From Mesostigma viride (Eukaryota > Streptophyta > Mesostigmatophyceae > Mesostigmatales > Mesostigmataceae): a DNA stretch of 64,000 nucleotides. Positions 1-9,262 of this stretch are shown here, piece by piece (position 1 is the stretch's first letter; each line of letters opens with the position of its first letter). The stretch spans positions 2,465,009 through 2,529,008 of the forward strand of contig RPFO01000448.1 of assembly GCA_009746045.1 (NCBI GenBank), in the 5' to 3' direction. The position numbers were made by a program, and so were the translations under genes. The notes under the pieces are model-generated. The model was given only the letters and a program-made list of their open reading frames with translations. It ran no database searches and was not told the DNA's origin.

Positions 1-1210
1 TGCCTGTTCCTATGCTCGGACGCAGTGAGCTGAATGTAATTTATGCCTAACAATACCCTCGCAGGCCTGACGGTATTCGTGCTAGAGCTTATCTTTTGCT
101 ATAACACGGGCCTGTACGCTTCTGAGCTGGGAAGCAGCATAGGTAGCAAGGCTGGCTCTGGAGGTTCCAGGGAGAGAGAAAGCCCTGTGAAATATCATGA
201 AGACGTATGGTTTGCCGTGTGCACTCGCGTAGTCTTCCCTGCCCACCCCCCCCCCCCCCCCCCACTACCACCACAACACACGCACACACGGCGCACAAAA
301 GATTTCCCGACCAGATTTCGCCCGTTGGTGTACGAGGGTTCATCAGATGTTGGAGGCAGCCACACTGATGCTGGACTCCCTGGCAGGCCGAGCTGCTTTA
401 TATATAGTCTGGCCTGCGCATGGCTGTCTGCCATTGCACTGCTATTCTTAGCTATGGAAGTTCATCCCTGCACGTGCAAGACATCTCAGCATTGATGACT
501 TCTAACAGAGAGCATCTTCTGGGGCCTTCACTCCGTTCTCTCACACTGACCTGCAAGTATGCTTGATTGCCTGCATGCAAGGTGCAACAGAATTAGTAAC
601 CTGGTATTGAGATTGTTTAATAATAACAAAGGATTGAGATTTTGTATCTACAGCTTCCATTCCTGTGTAGGCAATGGGAGCAGAGGGAGGCGTGAAGGGA
701 GAATGGGTGGGGCAGGGGGCCTTGGGGAGGGGGGGGGGGCAGTGTGTTGAGATACAATGCAGGACCAGGGGTGCGGGCGAATCACGGCATGCCATGTATT
801 GGCTGTGTGTGTGTCTCTTCTTCTGGCTATGTGCTGCCATTTTGCATGGTCCTTCATGCCCTCAGTGCTCTGCTGTGTGGCTCATCTTTGTCTATATATT
901 CTTTGTATTGGCTGTGAATGAGCCTTTCACTGTGGTTGGTCGTCTCTGAAATGAGCTACTTTTCATGGCATGCTTCTGATGTGCTCGTTCCATTAGCGCA
1001 AGTATTTCGGGCCTGCATGTCGCATAGCCTTAAATATGGAGGGAGTCTAATTAGGCACTACTTGTCCCCGAGAGGTTGCCACAGGCCCCAACCAACATTG
1101 GATCGGTCTATCCTCTTACGTACTCGTTCGTAGCTTGCGCCGCACGTGTCATGAACACGCCGCCTTCATGCCTCGCTCCTGCTCCCAAACCCCCGCGTCT
1201 CTGCCCCCAG
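1..1210. other. Upstream region of the FAM210-like gene, no exon resolved
   Basis: This stretch must hold the 5' exons or promoter of the FAM210-like gene that follows, unless they lie outside the window. I could not tie any open frame here to the family. A C homopolymer run lies at about 245-263 and a G run near 729-740. A GT-rich stretch at 800-830 is low complexity. One copy of a dispersed motif ending in a GTTGTCTC-like sequence lies at about 411-432. Confidence 0.5.
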
Positions 1211-1794
1211 GCGTTCACTTCCAAGGGCGACAACGGCGCGCCCAAGTCGGACGGCGCCAAGGGCCTGCTCGCGCGTTACGGCAGCGCTTACCTACTCACC
1301 AGTATCTCGCTCTCCCTCGTCTCCTTCTCACTCTGCTACGTGCTCGTGGATAGCGGCGTCGACGTGGCGGCCCTGCTGGCAAAGGTAATGTGAAGTGCAA
1401 AGCATGACACTGTATAGTCAGGTATGTGGTAGGACGCTCGTTGGGTGTATGGTAGGCGGCTCCTTGGATGCAGGGTAGCAGGCAAGCTCATTGGGTGTAC
1501 GGTAGGCGGCTCCTTTGATCTATGGTAGGAGGTTCATGCAACAAGCTCTCATAGGACCATCGTTAAACTTGTTTTCCTGTCTACATGCCTGGTTATCCCT
1601 GGATGTGGCAGGTGGGCATCCAGGTTGACTCCGACTCCAGCATGGAGCAGGTTGGCACGGTGGCGCTCGCGTATGCTGCCCATAAAGCGGCATCTCCCAT
1701 CCGTTTCCCACCAACCGTGGCTTTGACTCCGATCGTGGCACGCTGGATGGGCAAGAACATGGATGAATCGGGCGATGCCGATGCCAAGAAATAG
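1211..1794 (+). CDS. FAM210/DUF1279 domain membrane protein, last two exons
   Basis: This is a small membrane protein family of mitochondria and plastids whose biochemical role is poorly defined. Exon A is 1211-1384 (acceptor CCCCCAG, donor GTAATG) and exon B is 1612-1794, ending in TAG; both are in phase 0. Exon A encodes the DUF1279 start (LLARYGSAYL) and a hydrophobic helix (SISLSLVSFSLCYVLV) followed by GVDVAALLAK. Exon B encodes the conserved tail AYAAHKAASPIRFPPTVALT and ends in a polar stretch. Together they give 118 residues, which covers the whole domain. The 5' exons, expected to hold an organelle targeting peptide, were not identified. The intron contains a duplicated stretch of about 55 bp. 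AATAAA at 1826-1831 is a good polyadenylation signal 32 bp after the stop. Confidence 0.92.
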
Positions 1795-1825
1795 AGGATG
1801 CCCAAGGCATGCCACTACGATCAAT

Positions 1826-1831
1826 AATAAA
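1826..1831 (+). promoter_or_regulatory. Polyadenylation signal AATAAA of the FAM210-like gene
   Basis: A canonical hexamer lies about 30 bp after the TAG stop of the FAM210-like gene, at the usual spacing for 3' end formation. Confidence 0.6.
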
Positions 1832-2236
1832 AGCCTACCACCACTGAGAGTGAAATTTTCCCTTTTGGGGGTTAATGTCAGACTTCTGTGTCAGATAAGT
1901 GTCAGACTAATTATTCAAATGGTAATTTTCAAATGATCGACATGTCTATATCAAGTGAGACAACTATAGTGAGACATGTTTTTATGTGTGAATAAAATGG
2001 ATCATGTACATAATATGCGCATTTGAACGCCGTGATGCCAGCTAGCTGTTAATTAAGTGAGACAACTATGTTGAACTTTGGAGGAATTAAACTATAGGCA
2101 CCACTTTTTTTTCCCCACCCACCACGACAAGGCTTTTTCTGGCAGTACCAGGTTAAGCATGAGCCAAACATCGCCTCATGCATGCCACGTACGTACGCTG
2201 AAATGCATGCATGACACAATATCTATATTGGGATTT

Positions 2237-2410
2237 GCAAGTGCTGGGTGCAGACATGGAGGCAGGCGGCCCAACCGGGCCCCCGGCCCCGCACCGCCCA
2301 TGTCAGCGGCGGACTACCTCGCCCCCCCGCTGACCGGCCTGCTCGGCGACCCGTCAGACATGCCTCCTTTCACCTCCCGCGAGGTCATCAGGAGGCGCAA
2401 GGCGAGATGA
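2237..2410 (+). CDS. Possible 3' terminal exon of an unrecognised gene
   Basis: A GC-rich open stretch begins after an acceptor-like GGGTGCAG (2244-2251) and ends in TGA at 2410. Its frame contains APPMSAADYLAPPLTGLLGD and ends in a basic tail (REVIRRRKAR). Codon content resembles the GC-rich exons of the other genes here, but I do not recognise the protein and found no partner exon. It could be a relic or chance. Confidence 0.25.
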   Translation, partial: ASAGCRHGGRRPNRAPGPAPPMSAADYLAPPLTGLLGDPSDMPPFTSREVIRRRKAR

Positions 2411-3361
2411 AGGTGCCGCGGCTGGCAGCGTCCTCTGCTGCCACGTCAGCAACTCTAGCTCAGAGGCTGAAGGCTGCCATGGCGCCCCCGCCCCCCCCAC
2501 ACACACACATTAATTAGCAGAATTCCTTTGCTGACGTAACCAGCAAGCAACTGGCAGTTATCGTCAAACAGGCAGCCAAGACTGCCGCCACTGCAGTCAG
2601 GTGTCACAAAATGCACATGGCTCAGTTACGACAACGCAATATCATCAGGACTCAACAACTTGGGGATTCCAGGTCGGCGAGCACCCGAATGAGACGGCTC
2701 AAGAACTTACCGAGGCACTGCGAGGCTCGGCGTTCTTTGGGGTGTTGCAGCTCCGCAACAGTGCATGCTGTTATCGAGAGGGCCATCCGACTGCCAGCCG
2801 TCCGAGCTAGCTTGGCCTGGTTCTTGTCACCATATGGCCTCCATATGAACGACAAGCGGCGGGCCGGTCATCGGGGCCCGCCGCCTGGTCAAAATTCCAC
2901 CACCCGTTCAGCATGAACGACGACGTTGCCGGCCCAGCTGAAAGCGAGCTAGGAGCAAGGTCTGGATGGAATCACACCCGCGTCGTGGAGGCCCGGCGGC
3001 AGCATGCAGCACGTACCGCGGGGGGTCCGACGTACCGCAAATGCAGGTGCGTCTTATGCAGCTAGATGGCAGCTTCGCTGCATTCTGTAAAGGTGTTCCT
3101 ATCGACACCGGGAATCCAGAGTCTAATAAGTAGTAAGCGTCCTGCCCCTGACGGTTCCAGTAGGTAGGATGTACACCCTACCCGTCGGCTCGCGGCTAAC
3201 AGGCTTGAATCCCGGAGGGGACAGCCTCGAGCTCTCGAAAAAGTCCCCACCCGTTCCACTGACCCCCATGCATCATGCATCGACCTAGTGGACTGTTACA
3301 CATGGTGGTCGGTGCCGGTATCTTGCATGGGCCAGAACAATATAGCCAGAACAATATAGGG
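2411..3361. other. Intergenic stretch without a recognisable gene
   Basis: It contains a short CA run (2500-2510), GC-rich segments near 2820-3010 that may be decayed retroelement sequence, and several CATG/GTAC-rich palindromic clusters just upstream (2180-2215). No supported gene was seen. Confidence 0.4.
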
Positions 3362-3547
3362 CTGTTTCGAAACGTTAAGTGAGATGCCTTCGGATCGCGA
3401 GACTCACACAGCCGCGAAATCATGCCAAAGGTCCTATGTTCGATTCCTTGCTGGTCGCTACTAGGCTTTCTTACTTTCTGTGTTTCGCGGAATCTCAGAT
3501 TTGGGCAGCTAGCGTTTTCACGTTAATGTTGCTTTCTGACGACAATG
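3362..3547 (+). repeat. Dispersed repeat copy 1, possible tRNA-derived SINE
   Basis: About 185 bp are shared almost base for base with 8690-8872, same strand. The unit starts with the palindrome GTTTCGAAAC and contains GTTCGATTCC, which fits the RNA polymerase III B-box consensus GTTCGANTCC. A TPsi-arm stem is only partly formed and no clear A box was found, so a SINE origin is inference. The copies diverge abruptly at both ends, as expected of a mobile unit. Confidence 0.6.
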
Positions 3548-3844
3548 TAAGATCGGTTGATATTAGTTAGATTCGGCTACGTCCTCTAGGTTAGTACGTC
3601 ACACTACAACCAGATTCCAGCCATGGTCAACCTGCCTACTGCCTAGCTACTTCGGCGATACTAGAATATCGCGTAGGTCCGTGCGTAGTACTCCTGCGCA
3701 CTATAGGTCTAGTGGTGAGTCATCTTCTATAGATTCAGCAATATCGGTGTATCATATTGGTGCGTTGTATCATATTCGGTATGGCGGGGACCCCCGGGGA
3801 GGAGTTATCCGACAGTCAACTAGCCTGGGTATGGCTCAGAACTA
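3548..3844. other. Spacer without gene
   Basis: AT-rich spacer with a short duplicated phrase (gtatcatatt) near 3748-3776. No coding signal was seen. Confidence 0.4.
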
Positions 3845-4063
3845 ATATGCTATATGCGATCTGGACTATCCGGAACGAGACGGTTTTCAAAGTGCGGCAC
3901 GCCGTGCACTGAGTACACCAAAGCCGCCGTGGTGAGGCGGTTTATCTTCCTCTGGAACTCAGCAATGCGTCGCGCTTGGCTCTTGGCGCAAGAACAATAC
4001 AAGGTGTGGGACCCCGGGCCCAACAATGACAGGCCCAGCCCCTTGGCGCTCTTCCATGCTCTC
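3845..4063 (+). mobile_element. Non-LTR retrotransposon C-terminal relic, interrupted by the hAT element
   Basis: The translation reads YAIWTIRNETVFK in one frame, then after a 1-nt shift continues through FIFLWNSAMRRAWLLAQEQY. The AIWTIRNETVF pattern resembles the zf-RVT tail that follows reverse transcriptase in plant-type non-LTR elements. The frame reaches the hAT insertion at 4064 and resumes at 5519, continuing into the sequence after it until a stop near 5567. One internal stop or frameshift shows it was already dead. Confidence 0.45.
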
Positions 4064-5518
4064 CAGTGTACAGCCATACGCAATACGCAATCATACGGGG
4101 CCCATGGGTATGGTGTATAATACGCCATACGGGGTATAATACGCAAATCATACGGGGACTCTTGAAAATGCTGTTTTTTGCATGGTTCAGGGGGGTCTTC
4201 AACATTCTGACCAATCAGGCATGTTTTTTTTTGTGTTCTTGCAACACCACTTGCCTTTATTTAACACATCATCACATAATATTGCCGTTGCCGTCGCTGC
4301 ATGCCTACAAATACAAGCATTGTACATCTGTTGTTATTAATAATGTCTGTAAATAGCACAAAATAACAAAGTTGTATGCACAATCAGTGCACACCTGAAA
4401 AGGATAGTAACACAAGTAGATATGCATGCACATTGACACTTGCAGTGGTATAGAGATCGCTGCCACCATTACTGTATGTTGAAGTTAAAAAACCATGCCA
4501 TCACTGCATGGAATGGCTATACTAGGACTGAAATACTGCACATGGTCAGTCGGCCAACTTGCCAAAAGTAATAAGACATTGTGCCAGAAACAGACATCTT
4601 GCCTACTCGTGGTAGGCCACCATGCAATATTGATCTACATGAAGCAAGAATCCATACGGGCTGCCAACAATGTGGCTAGCGTGCAGGATAGCATGCATGC
4701 CAGCAACCCGACCCAGCTTCCCTAAACCATTAACACATATGGTACGGTGGCTGGCTAGCAGCAGCCTGCATGGCTAAATAAGGCATTTATGTGCATCGCG
4801 AGTCACACCAAATACCCCGCAGCCTGCGACGTAATGCCTCCGGCGGCCTCTTGCACTCGCTCACTCTTGCCTCCTTCGCATACGTAGCGCCCATGATATG
4901 GCGGGTGCTAGCCTTGCTCGGGTGGTAGAACCCGAGAATTTTGCATCCAAAAGTGTGCACGTCACTGAGCTAGTAGTTACCTGTCGGCTGCCCTTTCTTG
5001 TTGAGAGTCTGTTCTTTCACGATGTGTGTCCAGACAGTCTCGAATACGGCCTGCATCTCGTCGGCCCCATTATCATCGTGTTCCATAGACCCACACCATC
5101 ACCGTCGCTAGCCATGGTGCCTGGATGTCAATTGTGCTACGATTAATTAAATGTTAGGTGCCAGATGCGCGCCCTTGTTGGCAGACAACATAACTTCGTC
5201 ACCTAATTTCCTCGTCCTTCGTCAGTCCTAGACCCTAGTCCGACACGCAGCAATCTGCAGCAATGCACGTACAGTCGTACATGCACGGCCAGCTTGGCAC
5301 CTGCATCTAGTTCCGGCTCCACGTGCCGTCCAAAATGATGCCAGAAGCTACTTCGAACGAGGTTCATACGCAAAAAATACGCAAAAAATACGCAATACGC
5401 AAAAAATACGCAAACAATACGCAGTGCGTATTTTTTTTCCCATTTTCATACGGAAATCTTGCGTATGGCGTATAATACGCGCCATACGGCGTATTATACG
5501 CCGTATGGCTGTTCACTG
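4064..5518. mobile_element. Non-autonomous hAT-superfamily element with intact TIRs and 8-bp TSD
   Basis: The two ends form a 17-bp terminal inverted repeat with one mismatch, CAGTG(T/A)ACAGCCATACG. The CAGTG start is typical of hAT elements. The element is flanked by a perfect 8-bp direct repeat, ATGCTCTC, at 4056-4063 and 5519-5526, the target duplication length of this superfamily. Both subterminal regions (about 4071-4160 and 5368-5510) are packed with TACGC repeats in both orientations, including a hairpin near the right end with 14-bp arms at about 5467-5502. Such arrays are the usual binding sites for hAT transposase. The 1.2-kb interior holds no transposase-like frame, so the element depends on an enzyme encoded elsewhere. 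Confidence 0.92.
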
Positions 5519-5526
5519 ATGCTCTC

Positions 5527-6237
5527 CTGGCTGGGACAGAGCAGGGTGTTTACTTGCATTCCTCACGGTGACCTTACGCGCGTCACTTGGCTCCCCTGGT
5601 CACATAATAATGCTCCTTTCTAAACCTTTCACCTATCACACTACCCTCAGTGGGTAACCAGCTGGTCGATACGTGGTACCTACATGGTTTTTGGCACTTT
5701 TTGACCCCTGAAAATGAAAAAAATCATAACTCATAGACCACAACTCCAAATACCCTCAACCCAGGTGCCACGAATATCTACACTTCAAGGGCTTTCAGAA
5801 TATGCAATAATATCCCGAGTCCATTCAGTGCTTTGCAAGATATTAACTGCCAAAGTTGGACAAAAGACGATCATTTTCAGGCAAGAAAAAGTGAACCTAC
5901 CCCTAAAATCCAGGGCAGGGTTTTAAACATTATTTTAATGATTAGATAATTTCAATTGATAGTCCAGGGGTCCCCAACCAAGGGGGGTGCACTCAGAAAT
6001 GCATTCTGACCATGGCACCACGCTCATATTGACACATGGGTACGAGACGCTAAAATGGGGGAAAATGACATGTCAACCCCTTACTCCTTTCAGATAAGTT
6101 ACACGTCGTGTGGGGCATTGCACATGATGCCAGCATGAAATAAACATCATAAACAATAAAACACACCCTGTGCAAGCTTAAAGCTGACCTAGGCCACGCA
6201 CAAACTTCGTGCCTTGGCCGCGGTGCCAGTGGCCCCA
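5527..6237. other. Spacer between hAT element and piggyBac pseudogene
   Basis: No convincing gene. An AT-rich open frame at 5714-5926 lacks any family signature. Some of this may be the 3' flank of the piggyBac-type element; I could not locate its terminal repeats. Confidence 0.4.
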
Positions 6238-8376
6238 TCAGCCCGGCTCAGCATGCAGATGCACGTTGCATTCTGTGCATGTCATGTTGATCTTGCTGTC
6301 CTCCTTGCATGCAGCGCACCTCTTTTTCACAGGGCTCACACCTGGAGCATGGATAGCAGCCTGGGCAAAGACGACCTTTGGCTTTCTCCATGCCAGGCGG
6401 GCAGGACCGTTGTCAGGGCGCCTGGCCCTCTTGTCCATCTCCTCAGCTGCAAACAGCATCTCCCTTGCCAGCTGCGCCCTGAATTCCTTTTGGCTAGTGA
6501 AAGCATCATCGCCCCGCTGGAGCTGCTGGTACTTGTAGGCAGTGACCACCGCCAGGTTGATGAGCCACAGAAACGTGCGGTGCCACGGGCGCCTCGTGAC
6601 GATCTCCATGTTGCAGTTGGCACCCAGCTGGTCAAACCGGTCCACCCCGCTCTTGTGCTGATCATAGAAGGACTTGACAGTAGGGATGACTACCTCCTCG
6701 AACTCACGGTCCAGTCGGTCCTTAATTCTTGTTCCACCGTTCCTTGGTCACAGGCTCGTCGTTGTCAGGGTTGCCATGCCTGGTGGAGTAGAACCTCACC
6801 ACCTTCGTGTCCACGTAGGTGAATGCAGAGAGTGCCTTGCCAGTGGCAATCTCCCTCATCCTGTGCATCATGTCACCACGCACCATACCCTGTGCCTTTG
6901 CCTCCTGGTCGGTGATGTTGATGTCAGCAGGGTAGCACTTCTTGTCCTTCCTGACCGTGCCCACATAGAACAGCCCCTTCTCAGCTAGCCACTCAGCGAG
7001 CGGTGCGGAGCTAAAGAAGTTATCTGCCACAACTGTCGCGTTTGGTGGCAGCCTAGCATAAACCTTGTGCACCAAGCCTGCCACCCACGTGGCCCCAGTA
7101 GCCTTCCCACCTGCCCCAGCTGCCAGCAAGCCCAGCTCCTCGTGCGTGGGCAGCCCCACCGACCACCGCTGACCGCCCAGAAAAGGAATGAAATAGAGCA
7201 GGACACCTAGCTGTTTGCCCACATGCAATGGCGTAATGCTTTACCCCCCAGCGCGAATGCGAGGGCTTGTCTGGCATGTACTGACGAATATCATTCTTGC
7301 CCCTTGTGAACTCCATCGACTCATCCACAGCTACCACCCCGCTTGGTGTGAACGTGCCATTGCACAGGTTGCCCTGAATGTGCTCGATCATCCTACGTGA
7401 ATACCACATGGGGTCATAGTCAGGGTCGTCCTTTGCCATTACGCGCTCGTCTCCGCTGACATCCCTCACACTCAGATTGCGCAGAATATCCTGAAATCTG
7501 TTGAGTGTCATGATGGCCTGAATGCTTGCTAGACCAATATAACAGTCGCTAGACCAGTATGTGGCGAAGCTACCCTTGTGCCAGTGAATGGACATCAGCA
7601 GCAGGCAGGAGATGAAACGGAGGAGCTCAGCAGACGTGCAAGGCTCCCAAGTGCGCCCCTTCTTACTCGCGGCAGCCAGATCGTCCCGGCGCCCTTGCGC
7701 CTTACGGTTGGTCCACTTCGCCACCATGTCGATGAACTCAATGTGCAGCACCAGATGGAAAAATGCGAGGCATGTCAAACCCTCTCCCCTCTCATGCAGC
7801 TTTGCACGAGGAGGAGGTTCTTTGGCCGCTGCCGGCATGTCCAGATCGTAGCCTCCCCACAAATCTGCCCCTTCTTGACCATCGGCATCGCTCGTGCCCT
7901 GCCCCGCAGGCCGGTGCCTGGCCACGGCGCCCCCCACTGCCTTGCCCACCGCCAGCAGACCTTCCGCGCTTTGCAGGGCGCACCCCGTCGTCACCATCAT
8001 CGTCGTCCCTCTCATCTACCTCGTCACTCTCTGGCTCAGAATCATCGGCATCGTCTTCGTCGCTCTCTGAACTGCAGCTATCGGAGTTGTCGCCAACCTC
8101 CTTGAAGTTTTTCCTGCCCTGATCGTTCCACCATTTCTCGCACTGGGACTTCTTGTACCACCAACTATTGCCGTCATCCTCGAAGGTCAGCTCCATCTTG
8201 TACCCATCCCGGCCACCGCCAGCGGCACAGGCCGTCACGATACCTACGTAGTCATTGCCCGGGTCGCTAAATTCGATGCCGGGAACGCGCAAAACTCGCC
8301 CTATCCACAATTTTCGCAAGGAAGGCGCCATAACCTTCCCGCGCTCAAACGGACCGATTTCGCGCGAAAATGTCAC
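6238..8376 (-). pseudogene. piggyBac-type (DDE_Tnp_1_7) transposase pseudogene 1
   Basis: The minus strand reads through a full-length piggyBac-like transposase in several frames. From the N-terminus there is a small folded module (about 8330-8130: WIGRVLRVPGIEF, then DYVGIV and SWWYKK), a long acidic Ser/Asp/Glu tract (8110-7990), the catalytic core, and a Cys-rich C-terminus (CAACKEDSKINMTCTECNVH) of the kind that binds terminal repeats in this family. The three catalytic aspartates sit in VAVDESM, VVADNFF and SGVDRFD, so the active site residues survive. Frame breaks occur near 7950, 7220 and 6723, and the last exposes a premature TAA. No intron explains them. It is therefore a decayed but fairly recent copy. 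Confidence 0.85.
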
Positions 8377-8689
8377 ATGATAATTTCCTTTCCCAGGCTA
8401 TATTTTACAGGCTATGGGGAATTACCCCCCCAACCCTATACTTTTTCTGAATGCTCACGAGTTCCTGGACACATTGGACTACTTGCCACCGTCACATCTG
8501 GCGCGGCGCTCGCGGAAATTCGCGAAATGTGAGGGGTACCCAAACTGGGTGCTGTAGCACCCAGTTTACGGACCATTCCGCCTAACGATATTCCTATTGG
8601 TTAATAAAAAATACCCATTTACCCGGAAAATTCAGCAATATCGGACATATTGGCACCCCTCTCCGGTAAAGAGGTTTTTCGCAGTTGGC

Positions 8690-8872
8690 CTGTTTCGAAA
8701 CGTTAAGTGAGATGCCTTCGGATCGGGAGACTCACACAGCCGCGAAATCATGCCAAAGGTCCTATGTTCGATTCCTTGCTGGTCGCTACTAGGCTTTCTT
8801 ACTTTCTGTGTTTCGCGGAATCTCAGATTTGGGCAGCTAGCGTTTTCACGTTTCAATGTTTCTGACGACAAT
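8690..8872 (+). repeat. Dispersed repeat copy 2, possible tRNA-derived SINE
   Basis: Near-identical to 3362-3547 on the same strand, including the GTTTCGAAAC palindrome and the B-box-like GTTCGATTCC. The main differences are point changes and a short indel close to the 3' end. Confidence 0.6.
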
Positions 8873-9262
8873 ATAGCTTTAAGCAGTAAAATTTGCAACA
8901 CCCCAAGTTACGCATGCATGCTGGATTACCTCCGCCTCTGCGCTGTGCATTCATCCCCGAATACCCGGCAGTGGCTGACACCCAACTGTTTTGTCCTCAA
9001 TTGAGGACGGTGCGATACTGTTAATAACTCACTCCAAAAAATTTTATTAAATATGGTTTTTTGAACCATGCTCATACATGATATGTAAATGACATGTCCA
9101 ATATGCTTAACATCCACAATATCTGCCCATGCATTTGCTATATCCGATCATGCGTTGTGAAAGTCAAGCACGCGCGCAGGCGGCGACCAAGAAACAGCCC
9201 CCCCCTATAGTGCATGAGAGAACGGGCTACAAACTCAATGGGATGATGCTAGCAAGTGTCCT
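8873..9262. other. Spacer without gene
   Basis: Contains the perfect palindrome TCCTCAATTGAGGA at about 8993-9006, seen again at about 16281-16294. No coding signal was found. Confidence 0.4.

Noticed and set aside
3362-3547. A functional tRNA gene
   Set aside because: The B-box-like sequence is present, but the TPsi stem is mismatched and no A box, anticodon arm or acceptor stem could be formed.
6214-6822. 202-codon plus-strand ORF
   Set aside because: Antisense shadow of the piggyBac transposase, whose motifs are on the minus strand.
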